Source: Batillaria attramentaria (Eukaryota; Mollusca; Gastropoda; Batillariidae). Taken from it: a stretch of DNA of 64,000 bases. The notes beneath the pieces are model-generated. The model was not told the DNA's origin, did not search any database, and was given only the letters and a program-made list of their open reading frames with translations. A program made the translations under genes and the position numbers. Shown here piece by piece: positions 21,210 through 31,605 of this stretch. Location of the stretch: contig JACVVK020000084.1 in NCBI GenBank assembly GCA_018292915.2, forward strand, positions 84,501 through 148,500, in the 5' to 3' direction. Within the stretch, counting starts at the first letter, position 1. Every line of letters starts with the position of its first letter.

Positions 21210-22023
21210 CTGCAAGAGGATAAAGGGAGTTAACACACTGCATACCACATTACCCCCCCCCCCCCTTTTCACTGAAATAAACATTATACTGTATACGCAT
21301 GAGTGGTAATACTGAAAAGCGCTCATCCTACATTGCCTGAACAACTTTGAAGCGTTCGAATACGAGTACAGGTGGAAACACTGAATCTGCCACTGAAAAA
21401 TCACCGGTCGGCGTCACTGGCGAACTGAACTCAGTAACTGAGACTGATTGCCAGTGCTCACTCTCGTACACACATCCTGTATGAAAACAGTAAACGTTTA
21501 CTGCACTGGTTTGTTGTTTAGTGTTTAACGTCCTTTTTCCCATATATCAAAGACGAGAAAACGGGGAAATCGCGAGCACAATCATTTCCACTTCCAGCAG
21601 GCCGGGATTCCGGCGAACTCAAGTAACCACGCCTACTACAGAATGCTTTACTGACAAAAAACAAACCTGAAATGAGTTCCTCTGCGCCGGGTGTCTGTGG
21701 GTACATGACCTGCAGGAAGGTGGTGAAATGGACGTAGGACTTGTCAGGAAGAGTGACCTTGGTCTGATCCTTCTCCTTGAAGTCCCCGAAGAACATTCTG
21801 CTGAACACGGGAGAGTAATGCGCAAGGACTGCCCGGTTGACGTGGAGTTCTTCCCCCTCCACCTCAAGCACCACGTCAGACAGCTCGTCGGCAACCGAGA
21901 ACGGTGCTACATGTACTTCTTCAGGCGTTGTGGGTGGCTGTGAAGCTGTTTCGTCTGCTTGTTCTTTGTCTGTCTGGTCTTCCTTGGCTGTATCATCTTC
22001 TTTGCAATCTATATTCAGTAATA

Positions 22024-22070
<47 letters not shown>

Positions 22071-22117
22071 GGCCGTGACCCCCCCCCCCCCCCACACACA
22101 CACACACACCGGCCGTG

Positions 22118-22175
<58 letters not shown>

Positions 22176-22628
22176 GCGGATAAATCCACTGCTGGTTAAA
22201 TCAAAGCCAGGTCTGCGGGCCGGGAGGTGTCACTGAGCCGTATCCCGCGGCATCAGTATATTTCAAAACGATGGCCGGTAAGCTAGACTTAACATTCTGT
22301 GAGTCAGTCATATACCAAGAGCCTCATAACATGACTAGTCAGTTCAAGTGAAGCCCTTGGTTATGATTTTACGTGCGCTGTTTCAATGATGCTGATTGCA
22401 ACCGGACTGAATAAGCCTGGCCCAGCCAGTTCAGGCATTTCCAGTAGCCAACAACGCCCGCACACGAGTTGACCAACTTGAACCAATGGCGTACTTACCC
22501 GAAAATGCAGGTTGTAGACGTTGTTGACCTAAAAGCAGCCGTGCACCAGCACTCAGTGTAGCAGCTGGCGCGGCTCCAAACGCGGGTGATGTTACTGGAA
22601 CTGCTGCAAATCCGCTGAACGACTGCAT
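20824..22628 (-). CDS. BTB/POZ domain protein, copy B (three exons)
   Basis: Join on the minus strand 22628-22499, 22008-21667, 21209-20824: 858 nt, 285 aa. Intron positions and phases (1,1) are identical to copy A. Residues 1-43 are Ala/Gly/Phe-rich ([20 protein letters not shown]). A linker of about 35 residues is acidic and Thr/Gln-rich ([20 protein letters not shown]), about 20 residues longer than in copy A. The BTB domain carries [38 protein letters not shown] and [13 protein letters not shown], nearly identical to copy A. The helical region [18 protein letters not shown] diverges more. It ends TPSRKK with TAA. Function is as for copy A: dimerisation and a possible Cullin-3 adaptor role, by inference only. 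Confidence 0.88.
21511..21615 (-). mobile_element. Diverged SINE-2-like fragment
   Basis: On the minus strand it reads GAATCCCGGCCTGCTGG ... TCTTTGATATATGGG ... AAGGACGTTAAACAC, the B-box side and tail of a SINE-2 relative. It lies in intron 2 of BTB gene B in the sense orientation, as in gene A. Confidence 0.6.
21667..22008 (-). CDS. BTB gene B exon 2: acidic linker and BTB core
   Basis: The acceptor GAATATAG|ATTGCA lies about 16 nt after a (TG)n tract on the coding strand. The donor is ATTTCAG|GTTTGT. The BTB core is almost identical to copy A; the N-terminal linker is 60 nt longer. Confidence 0.92.
22024..22179. repeat. (CA)n / poly-C / (CG)n compound microsatellite
   Basis: CA runs are interrupted by two copies of CCGGCCGTGACCC and a C-run of about 14, ending in CGCGCGCG. 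On the coding strand of BTB gene B the inner TG run abuts the exon 2 acceptor. Confidence 0.95.
22499..22628 (-). CDS. BTB gene B exon 1
   Basis: Encodes [20 protein letters not shown] and continues to LQPAFS. The donor is TTCGG|GTAAGT, phase 1. Confidence 0.8.
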
Positions 22629-23156
22629 GCTTTTTGGAGTCTCTCTAGCAGATTCAGTTTTGATTTGATGCCTTTCCTATATCTCAGTAGCACTGCAGGA
22701 ACACCTTGTTACAACTGATTAAGTCTAGGCTCAGCGTGAGTTGATATATTGTGGTCGTCTAAGTGCAGACATCATACGCTTTGCCGGGCCGGACTGGTAG
22801 CTCGTCGTGTCAAGTTCTCTGGAAAACAGCTATCGTGCACCAGTTCCCTGCCTCAGCCTCATACACACTCGGAGTCGAAGTCGAGTCATCTGTCCCTTTC
22901 TATAAAAGGCACACAACATACATCAGTATCAGCACAAACGGACTTCTTTTCCAGTAACAGCCTCAGTTTGAAAGTACACGACAACTGATTCCCCGTAAGC
23001 CGAAACTGAAACCCAAACTAGACTAAACACAGACTGACTCACTGTGTTGACACAGGTGAACCAGCTATAGGATCACAACAGCAAAAATGCAAGTGCAAGC
23101 ACGAACGCCGGGGATAGTGCATGAGTGAATCACCTTTCCCGGTGCTTGGACGATTA
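22629..23156. other. 5' flank of BTB gene B
   Basis: Presumed promoter region of the minus-strand BTB gene. No clear TATA box or transposon was seen. Confidence 0.35.
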
Positions 23157-23725
23157 CGGTGTCACAAAGTTGTTAAACTCCCATAGTACTTAGACCCTTG
23201 GAATCCCTCCATAGTTATTAGAACCCCCTCTCCTGCTCTTGGACATTTTTCATCATTTCTGGCGTTTTAGGCCATATTGAGGTTGTGTACGGTTCTGTTC
23301 TGAACTCTGGCAAAAAAAAAAAAAAAAAAAAGTCAACCAACACAGATCTGTGCAAAGCTGTGTTCACCGACTGAAGTGAAATCACATATCTCAAGGGAAA
23401 TAGCCCTGGTCTGCTGCAAAGATCATTTTTGGTACTTTTAAAAATAAGTTACGTCTACAGTTTGTGTTCATATGTAATCAGGTTACACCCAAACCACGGT
23501 GTGCCGTGTACAAGTTACAGGAAAGGAGAAGTAATCCAGAGTGTTCAACTAAAGAAGGGGGGGGGGGGGGGGGGGTCCAACAATAATGGAGGGCCGGGGG
23601 GTCCAATAATTATACCCTCTGATTATAATTGTTGGAGCCCTGGGGTCCATTAACTTTTAAGTTCTTGGACCTTGAGGGGTGGGGGAGTCAATTACCTGGG
23701 GGGTCTATTAACTATACCACACCGG
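23157..23725. mobile_element. TIR element rich in GGACCCCC blocks, copy 2 (0.57 kb)
   Basis: Same ends as the element at 15547: it starts ACGGTGTCACAAAGTTG and ends TCTATTAACTATACCACACC. The right half shares ATTATACCCTCTGATTATAA with copy 1. The interior is shorter. Upstream of BTB gene B. Confidence 0.8.
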
Positions 23726-23897
23726 CAAAAGCTTTGACTGTGACCGCTACGTGTTTTACATAGGGCGTGCAGACCTCTTTATACTGCAGTTGCTTATGAA
23801 ATCGTTTTCTGGTTGATATATGGCTGCTTTCTTTCACGCAGACGAAACCGGTTTGTAAGCGGGAACGGGGCCGCCTCTAATCAGAAAACTACTTGCA

Positions 23898-24118
23898 CTA
23901 ACACGCAAAGACGGGTGAGTATGGCTTTACATGAAAGAACTTGCCGTCAACATTTTTGAATGGAAATCGGAGCAGTAAACTCTCTGCTTAGGTGACTCCG
24001 ACCCGGCCGTACTTTCACTAACATTAGCATACCGTAAAGACGGGTGAATATGGCTTTACAATTTACGTGACAGAAATTGCCGTCAACATTTTTGAATGGG
24101 AGTAGGAGCAGTAAAAGC
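23898..24118. repeat. Direct repeat, ~85-bp unit, two copies
   Basis: AAAGACGGGTGAGTATGGCTT, allowing one change, and TTGCCGTCAACATTTTTGAA occur in both halves, about 23904-23985 and 24034-24118. Confidence 0.8.
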
Positions 24119-24368
24119 TCATGTAGAAGTCGAGGTTAGGGGTTTTCGCCCCGGGTTAAAGTCTAACCTCGAACTAAACTAGCTCTAGGGTTAATTTTTT
24201 TTTAATCAGGAAGCGGGCCCTGAGCCGTTATAGAAGGATTTTTTTCTTCCTTTCTTCGCTTCCTTTTTTTTTTTTATTTAATTTTGCTTTTGGGTTTCTT
24301 TGGTACTAGTCCGGGCTAGGCCCGTAGCCGTGGTTAAATTAACCTCGACATTTACATACGGGCCCAGG
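24117..24368. mobile_element. MITE with CATGTARAAGTCGAGGTTA ends, copy 1
   Basis: The ends CATGTAGAAGTCGAGGTTA and, in complement, GTATGTAAATGTCGAGGTTA form imperfect inverted repeats. The interior has TCTAGGGTTAA and GGAAGCGGGCCC. A second copy, inverted, is at 56651-56934. Confidence 0.75.
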
Positions 24369-24820
24369 TACAAAACCACCATGGATAACCTCGCCACGTG
24401 AAGCACGGTCATCTACGAGGATGGCCCGTCCAGATAGCGCGAGACAGGCTCGAATGGTACGAGGCCATGCGAGGAAACATGTGGAACGCGCACTGCCTCG
24501 CATTCAATGGACGCCGGGCGCCCCAATGCTTTCTCAAGCTGGGCCTTTTTGCGCACATGGCATGCAGTGATGACGAGAGTGGATTTTAGTGAAGTGGTTT
24601 TCTGGCCTAAACAGAAAGTAGACTTGCATTACTCCAGTGAGGCCTGAGCGGAAAGAAGACATTCGGTTGTTTTTGTTTAAACCCTTGTCAGGTAGGTGCC
24701 CCTAAATGGTCTGTGAATAGAAACGGAAACGGTAATGACTGCGAAGTGGTTACAAGTTAAGCAAATAAAAGCGACACAAAAGGGAGAGAAACCACTTAAC
24801 TTTGACAAAGGACGGCACAG

Positions 24821-24852
24821 GTCGACGTTTCGGCTTACGCCTTCTTCAGGAC
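24821..24852 (-). ncRNA. Hammerhead-ribozyme-like core, left arm
   Basis: Mirror image of the core at 25572-25603, on the minus strand in the inverted arm. CTGAAGA, a GGC/GCC stem with GTAA loop, GAAAC and GTCGAC are all present. Confidence 0.5.
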
Positions 24853-25050
24853 ATAAACAAATGGGACATAACTTCAACAAACAAGCAAAAGGTAACTCTG
24901 CGGACGTACTGACATACACGGCGCGGGAAAAAAAAAAAAAAAAAAAAGGGTGGGCGAGAAAAGGACCAGAAAAAAATAGCAAAATTATCACAACACCCAT
25001 CCTTAGGTGACAGAAGACCATGGACTGTGTGTGAAAAAAAAAAAAAAAAC

Positions 25051-25247
25051 TTTGCTGAACATATCGCCGACACCAGACACAACAGAATAAAACCCGTTGC
25101 CGTGCATTTCAATTCTGCAGGCCACTCCATCTTAAACATGACAGTAACTGGCCTGTGGCTTATTGCACGGTGACGCCACAGACAGACGGCGACATGGAGT
25201 CGCACATTATTCAGCGCCTGGGAAGTCAGGCCCCGGGTGGTTTGTAA
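25051..25247 (+). pseudogene. Penelope-type ORF C-terminal remnant, frameshifted
   Basis: Frame one reads FAEHIADTRHNRIKPVAVHF then NSAGHSILNMTV and stops at 25171. A second frame from 25167 reads TVTPQTDGDMESHIIQRLG and ends at TAA 25245-25247. The pattern VA.HFN..GHS followed by E..II..L resembles the segment after the GIY-YIG domain of Penelope-like ORFs. One frameshift separates the parts. Confidence 0.65.
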
Positions 25248-25571
25248 CGAAACGCCGTAACATAACCCTCTGAACTTTTTCACACACAATCCATGGTCCT
25301 TGTCACCAAAGGATGGGTGTTGTGATTGCTAATTTTCACTATTCTTTTTTGTTCTTTTCTGCCCAACATTTTTTTTTTTTTTTTTTTCACACACAGTCCA
25401 TGGTCTTCTGTCACCTAAGGATGGGTGTTGTGATAATTTTGCTATTTTTTTCTGGTCCTTTTCTCGCCCACCCTTTTTTTTTTTTTTTTTTTTTTTCCCG
25501 CGCCGTGTATGTCAGTACGTCCGCAGAGTTACCTTTTGCTTGTTTGTTGAAGTTATGTCCCATTTGTTTAT

Positions 25572-25603
25572 GTCCTGAAGAAGGCGTAAGCCGAAACGTC
25601 GAC
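25572..25603 (+). ncRNA. Hammerhead-ribozyme-like core, right arm
   Basis: In order: GTC (helix I strand), CTGAAGA matching the CUGANGA core, an extra A, GGC-GTAA-GCC (helix II), GAAA, self-complementary ACGT that could form helix III in a dimer, and GTC|GAC (cleavage triplet plus the helix I partner). Minimal type I motifs of this kind are known from Penelope-like elements. The extra A and the tiny helix III make activity uncertain. Confidence 0.5.
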
Positions 25604-25787
25604 CTGTGCCGTCCTTTGTCAAAGTTAAGTGGTTTCTGTCCCTTTTGTGTCGCTTTTATTTGGTCTGTGAATAGTTTTTTTTTTTTTTTCTAGAGTGAAG
25701 CATTTTTAGGGGTGGCTATGATGCCTGAGGCTAACAGGGAATATCATTATATGTATATAGTTTGAAGCCACGTGCATTTGTGGTCTA

Positions 25788-26485
25788 TGACTAACTCATG
25801 CATCAGCCCGACCAAATGTCCTCATACCTGCTCAAGGAGATTGTGTGCTGTCCCTAACCCGCTATGATCACCATAACTTGAAGCACGTTAGAGATACTGT
25901 GGGTTTAATTCTAGACTGAGGTCACTATGATGGATTGACTTACCACAAACTTCAGACGCTGGGCTGATGAGGTTAACTTTCTGTCCAAACCAAATCGAAT
26001 TTCATGTATTTGTCGACTCGGTCAGTGGTATGACGGTCGTTGTAAACCCCTTTGGCGTGTTCTCGACAGATTAACTCGGGAACCAAGCCAATGATAGCTC
26101 TTGAGCTGAACTGAGGTACGACCTCGACATTTTAGCCACGTGACTGGGGTTATCGACAGATCTGTACTCCTTTGTCTTAGTATTTACAAAGGCAAGATCA
26201 GTCGAATCTGTTTTTACAGGCGGCTCAGGCCAACTGAACCAGTACAGTGAGATCCTTACTCTTGCTCAGTGTGTACTTCGGTAACGCGGACAAATCACAC
26301 TGCGCTTGATTCCAACTGTCGAAATGCAGCTGGGATATCAGCCCCAAGCGAAACCTGATAATAGGCATGTTTAGTAGCACTTCGCTTGAACGCCTACGCA
26401 GTGAACCACCTTATCTCAAAGTGCAGTCGTTGACGCCCGCCTTTCCGGCTGTCAGTGCCAGTGGTGCTCGACGATACATGAGGGC
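25788..26485. other. Unassigned non-coding stretch
   Basis: Mixed-composition sequence with no supported exon, RNA gene or repeat terminus. Confidence 0.4.
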
Positions 26486-26655
26486 AGCCGGGGTGGCCGA
26501 ATGGTAGGGCATTGGACTTCTAATGCTCGGGTCGTGAGTTCGTATCCCGGCTGGGGTCAAATATTTTGTGTTGGCTCTTTCATCCTTGCCCCCGTCTTTG
26601 ATATCACCCGTGTGTGGTGGAAAAGGACGTTAAACCCCATACACTGACCCACCCA
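26486..26655 (+). mobile_element. SINE-2 (tRNA-derived)
   Basis: The head AGCCGGGGTGGCCGAATGG and B-box GAGTTCGTATCCC lead to tail GGACGTTAAACCCC. Confidence 0.9.
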
Positions 26656-26771
26656 CCCTCGACGATACATGAGGACAACCACTTCAACAACTGAAACCCG
26701 ACAGTTTTACATGTCACAGTTTTCGGCCATGAGGACCCATTGGAAGGGTGTGCTGTGCAGACATAAGACGG

Positions 26772-26775
<4 letters not shown>

Positions 26776-26827
<52 letters not shown>

Positions 26828-26853
26828 TAGTAGTAGTAGTAGTAGTAGTAGTA

Positions 26854-26886
<33 letters not shown>

Positions 26887-26888
26887 AC

Positions 26889-26947
<59 letters not shown>
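26776..26947. repeat. (TG)n(TAG)n(TG)n compound microsatellite
   Basis: TG runs flank about ten TAG units and a CACGG interruption. Confidence 0.95.
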
Positions 26948-26948
<1 letters not shown>

Positions 26949-27374
26949 GTTCAATACGTCTTTTACGACACTGAAATTCCGTTCACCAGACTGCAGAAAC
27001 TGTACTTTATGTAAGGTAATATCGTAAAACGTTTCACTGACTTGAAACCGCGGGGGTCACAGTGTACGTCATATCCACATAAATCCTGCAGCACAGAAAA
27101 AGAAAGAAATTTATTTAAAAAAAAAAAAAACAGCTTCAGTTCACTCTGTGAATGCGAAGGGCACGCCTCCTTCCCCTGAAGCAAAACAAGGGGAAATGGA
27201 ATTGACCCGGATTACCAACACCAACATCTGCACGTGCCGTGGGAGTATCTTGTGTCCGCGCTGCATCACGTAACCGGCCTGTCTAAATTTCACCTGTCAC
27301 ACCTCATCAATCACTACCGACACCAAGGCGGTATTCTCTAATAACAACGTCATATCAGGATCTAAACCACGGGG

Positions 27375-27619
27375 GTTAACTCATTCTACCCGAGCCACGA
27401 CTAGAGTCGTAACAGTTTACATCTTACCTCCCTTTGCAAAATGTCTGCTGTCAGGTTTTCTTGGCAACCCGATGAAGGTGGTGTCAAAGTACTGTACAAT
27501 ATCTAAGCAACCCTCCCCCTAACTATAAAATCATTTGGCCCACTTGGTGCAGTGTCACCACGTGATCCAGGCAGCGAGTGCCAGACGTATGATGGTAGCG
27601 TCAGTGTAGAAAGGGTTAA
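27375..27619. mobile_element. Possible TTAA-type MITE
   Basis: TTAACTCATTCTACCC at the left and, in complement, TTAACCCTTTCTACACTG at the right. A lone matching end, AGTGTAGAAAGAGTTAA, occurs near 62139-62155. The terminal match is short. Confidence 0.4.
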
Positions 27620-27648
27620 CATCGCCATGAGAATATATACGAAGAGTA

Positions 27649-28110
27649 CTGTAGGGCGAAGGACACAAATACACACGGCCTCAAAATGCCTATATATTCC
27701 CTATTAGCCTCAGGCATCATTGTCACCCCCCCAAAAATGCTTCAATCTAGAAACAATTACTACTATGAACAGACCATTCAAAGGACGCACCTGACAGGGG
27801 TTTAAAAAAATTTAAATGTCTGCTTTCCGCTCAGGCCTCACTGGAGTAATGCACGTCTACCTTCTCTTTAGGCCAGAGAGCTAGTTCACACGAATCCGCT
27901 TGCCTGACTTGTGTCCCACCTCTGCGCAAAAAGTCCCAGCTTCACTGGCAGCTCGCCTGCCATGCACCTTGACCTACACAACACAAAAATCACGAAAATC
28001 ACGCTTTTTCAGACAACAAAAATCACCACAGACTAGCACACTTGCAAAACATGGTACCTCAAACAAACATCAAACATGACCCCACGGTCAATTCGTGTGC
28101 TTACGACTGT
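27649..28110 (-). mobile_element. MITE-V copy
   Basis: Terminal GGGCGAAGGACACAAAT at the left, with a related inverted end (AAGCACACGAATTG in complement) at the right. Internal hallmarks are CATTACTCCAGTGAGGCCTG and ATGATGCCTGAGGCTAA on the minus strand. Confidence 0.85.
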
Positions 28111-28636
28111 ATATGTGAGGAACAGGCGGTGAGGTTCAGTTGGTATAGTACGCGTGTCTCGCGTTGTATTTGGACGGATCTTTAATGCCTGCTCCTCGTA
28201 TGATTCCGTTCTCTTTGTAGACCATTCAAGTGACGTGGTTCACCCCCGTGTAAACAGCAGTCTGATAATGCAGTTCGCTGCTTGCAGAGGTTGAGGTTTG
28301 AAGTGAAGTTGTTATCTAGCTCTGTGACCTCATCTGGAGTGGAGTTCGTGGAATGACCGTACTGCAAAGAGAAAGGCGAGAAAATAAACTCGACCGAACA
28401 TCAATACAAATTTGCGGTTGATCATTGCAGCAGTCCTAGAGTGAATTGAGTGTGCGCCCCAGTCAGTCACGCAAAGGTCCATAGATATCTGACTGGTAAG
28501 CTGTCATAATGTGTAACTCTGTGACCTCTTCCGCTGAAGTGGCTCAGCTCGAGTGCCCGGGGTGACTTTATTGGATGTAAAGAGATGGGAAAGCATACAC
28601 GGTCATTGTCCATACTGAGGCACAGGGGGGACTGCT
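28111..28636. other. Unassigned non-coding stretch
   Basis: No exon, RNA or repeat terminus could be supported. Confidence 0.4.
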
Positions 28637-29470
28637 CTTTGGGCCCCCGTCTCATTGGGCCCCCGTCTCATTGGGCCCCCATCTCATTGGGTCCCTATCT
28701 CATTGGGCCCCCACACTTTTTTGTAGCAAAATAAATAAGAAAACGTGTCATTGGGCTCCCGTCTCTTTGGGCCCCCGTCTCATTGGACCCCCGACTCATT
28801 GGACCCCCATCTCATTGGGCCCCCATCAAGTATGTCGGCCGTCTCACCCGAAATTTCTAATTTCAAAGACATCTGAGGTGTGAAAATGTATCATTCCATT
28901 ATAATTTCTACTGAAGGAAAAAGGTTTATGGTGTGTTGATTCATAAATTATGTTTGCTTGATTTTTTAGTCAAAGGGGATTAAAGAATGTTCCATTAAGT
29001 TAGCAAATCAGATTATATTTTAGTTATAACGGACGGACAGACAGACAGACCCGTGACAGACCTCGCTTCCTGTCCCAAAGTTGTTTCCAGTTTGCAACTC
29101 AGCATGATCATGTTTGATTTTCTCGTTTCACATGTACAGTGGAAGTGTTTTCAGTTGTGTATGATGATTCTGCCTCAAAATGAAAACACAGAATAAACTA
29201 TATAATCTTGTACCTACTTTGTATGCGTATACATGTATCTATTGGGATTTATGACAGGTGAGTCGCTTGGATCATGCACTCCATATCCATCCTTCTGGAG
29301 CTTGCACATTTCATACCTGCCAGGTTCACAAAAGTTTCTCAGCTTGAGAAACGTCTCTACATGGTAACTAAAACATGGGGGCCCAAAGAGACGGGGGCCC
29401 AATGAGACGGGGGCCCAATGAGACTGGGGCCCAATAAGACGGGGGCCCAATGAGACAGGGGCTCAAGGAC
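28637..29470. mobile_element. Element bounded by inverted arrays of a 16-bp repeat
   Basis: The left border (28637-28830) has about nine copies of GGGCCCCCGTCTCATT and variants. The right border (29380-29463) has about five copies in reverse complement. The roughly 550-bp interior is A/T-rich and non-coding. Arrays of terminal repeats in inverted orientation suggest a DNA transposon with repetitive TIRs; the superfamily is not identified. Confidence 0.7.
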
Positions 29471-31440
29471 GTCATCCCGGCACAGGTTTCCCGTCTGATT
29501 ACAGAAGTGTTTTTTTTTTTTGTTTTTGTTTTTTTTTGGTTCCTTTGTGCCATGTGAATTGTCGTTCAGTAATTTTTTTTCAGACCTTTTCACGAGCACA
29601 TAGTAGCTGTTGCTTTGCTCGACTTGGCTTGACTTGACTTCACGTGACTCAAGCAGTGCTTCTGCCTTCCGTGGAAGGCCCCTCAAGCAGTGTTATGCTG
29701 CCTTGCTTGGAGGAGGAAGGGTGGGGGGGGGGGGGGGGGGTCCGAATATCCTTTACCACTGTAAATGGACTGTAGGATGTACAAATTTAAAAAAAAATCT
29801 TCTTCCGCTTAACTCAGTACAGGCTCACAAGCACCAAGTCTTGGGATGAGTCCGTTTCCTTCGCTGACGACTACAGCGTTGGGCCAGGCAGGGGTCACAG
29901 ACCTTAGCTTCGATCTGTCAGCCTGGACCCTTCTGGCGGCTGTTCCCCGATGTTGCGTGTTCGCAACAATAACTAGGATCTTGGGACAGACGGGAGGGGG
30001 GAGGGGGAAGGTGGGGGGTGGGGAGGGGCGGGGAACAGAGCCAGAATCACAACGCACGAGGTCAATGCACGAAAGTCTGGAATTTTGTATCGTTTTTCAG
30101 TCAGGCTCCGGAGTTGGTGAGAACAACAGGAGAGAGAGAGAGAGAGAGAGAGAGCGTGTGCCTTCTGCTGCAGACTCTGACTCTTTCCGGAGAAGTGTAT
30201 TGTGTTGTCTTCCTCCAAGACAGCGAAGCCACATGCACCCAAAACCAGCCACATGGGCGCCTCAGAGCTTCAGTTCGTCGTCAGCGACAAGGGGGAAAAC
30301 TCTACGAGAAAGTGTTCTCCCTTTGCTCACCCTCTGCTGGGCGTGGGACACACTGAGTGTGACTAGCTCAGTTTATTGATATGGAAATTGAAGTGGCACA
30401 GGAACCGAATTTCGTCTACTTTTACTGGTTCTTCTTCTTGTTGTCGTTGTCATTGTTGTTGTTTTGATTTTGGTGGTGGTGGTGGTGGTGTTTTGTTGCA
30501 ATGTACCTGAAAAAAGCAGACCGCCATCCGTAGACTTGAAAATCGTATTTCCAAAGCTTCTTCTTTTTTTTTATTTGCGTTATCTGGATTTTGCCTCATC
30601 TGAAGCGACGAAATCTATTGGTTTTCATCCAATTTGCCCACAGATTTGTGCAACCACAATATCTTTGCTTGCAAATTGAGGCAATGATGTCGCACGACAT
30701 GAGAGAAGAAAAAAACAAACAAAAAAAACCCGAAATCACGAAACACAAACACAACCGGACACTCTCTCGCAAACTTCACACACCCATGCTAAAATCGCAT
30801 CCATTCCCCAATAACAGACTCTCTTCCCAGCGACAACAACAACTTGCTTTTTCATAAGCGTTTTATCCCTATCCATCGACGTTCTCATTTTGAGCTCGAT
30901 TTCGTCTGTAAGGGTTCGGCCATGAAGCCTGTTCCAAGCGCCATTGTCGAGTCAGAAAATAAAACCGTCTAGAGTGGATCGATTTTTTTTTTTGGCAACA
31001 GAACGGCATGCAAATTCCGCAAATGTGCACTGAAATCTGATCGTGCATTCTTCGCTCGTGGCGGGCGAGCTGGCTGCGAGGTTTGGTTCTATATCGACTC
31101 ATAAATTTGCATTTGATATTTGACTTTCTGCCAGCTCCGGCGTCCTCATGTCTAATTTCCCGGCTCCCCGGGAATTCCTCCGCTTCCTGGGACTGGGGTA
31201 CACGGGGAAGGGAATTAGGGGGAGTTTAGAGTGTTCGGCTCTGCTGTGTGTATTTCTGTCTGTTTGTTGAGTTGTGTTGTGTTTCCTGTTGCGTGCACGT
31301 CCTTGTAGTTAAGTGACAATTACCACCACCTGACTATTCTCACCACCACCACCACCACTCCTCCATCTCTTCATCCCCCCGCCCGCCTTCCCCGCTTGCT
31401 AGCCTCTTTGATAAGCGGTCTCTCAGCTTGTCAAAGAACT
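29471..31440. other. Low-complexity non-coding region
   Basis: Contains a G-run near 29723-29740, G-rich sequence at 29994-30030, (GA)n at 30131-30154 and a GTG/TTG-rich patch at 30430-30500. Long open frames here are low-complexity, and I do not accept them as genes. Confidence 0.45.
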
Positions 31441-31444
31441 AAAT

Positions 31445-31448
<4 letters not shown>

Positions 31449-31491
<43 letters not shown>
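31449..31491. repeat. (CA)n microsatellite
   Basis: About 21 CA units. Confidence 0.93.
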
Positions 31492-31494
<3 letters not shown>

Positions 31495-31528
31495 TGTGAT
31501 AGCAGTTTCGCGTCATGAATGTCAAGGT

Positions 31529-31600
31529 CGCGGGCAGTTACATACGCCTAAAGGTCAAGGTCGCGAGCAGTTCCATACGCCTAAAGGTCAAGGTTAAGGC
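31529..31600. repeat. 33-bp tandem repeat, two copies plus
   Basis: GTCAAGGTCGCG.GCAGTT.CATACGCCTAAAG occurs twice in a row, followed by a partial third copy beginning GTCAAGG. Confidence 0.85.
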
Positions 31601-31605
31601 TAAGG

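Larger units (their letters stand above)
24721..25660 (+). mobile_element. 5'-truncated Penelope-like element with inverted arms
   Basis: Flanked by the 14-bp direct duplication TGGTCTGTGAATAG (24707-24720 and 25661-25674), inside a MITE-V copy. The left arm (about 24758-25045) is the reverse complement of the right arm (about 25380-25664). Between them lies a short degraded coding remnant resembling the end of Penelope-type ORFs. The 10-15 bp target duplication, inverted pLTR-like arms and hammerhead-like cores all fit Penelope-like retroelements. Confidence 0.72.
24540..25787 (+). mobile_element. MITE-V copy (5'-truncated), split by a Penelope-like element
   Basis: The left part, 24540-24720, carries TTTCTGGCCTAAACAGAAAG and CATTACTCCAGTGAGGCCTG. 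The right part, 25661-25787, carries GAAGCATTTTTAGGGGTG, ATGATGCCTGAGGCTAA and GTGCATTTGTGG. The intervening 940 bp is the insertion. Confidence 0.8.

Noticed and set aside
23157..23725. G-quadruplex regulatory element upstream of BTB gene B
   Set aside because: The G-runs belong to a transposable element also present in the gene A intron, so they are not evidence of a promoter feature.
29846..30379. 177-aa plus-strand open frame
   Set aside because: It includes G-rich and (GA)n low-complexity sequence, has no recognisable domain, and overlapping frames are equally open.
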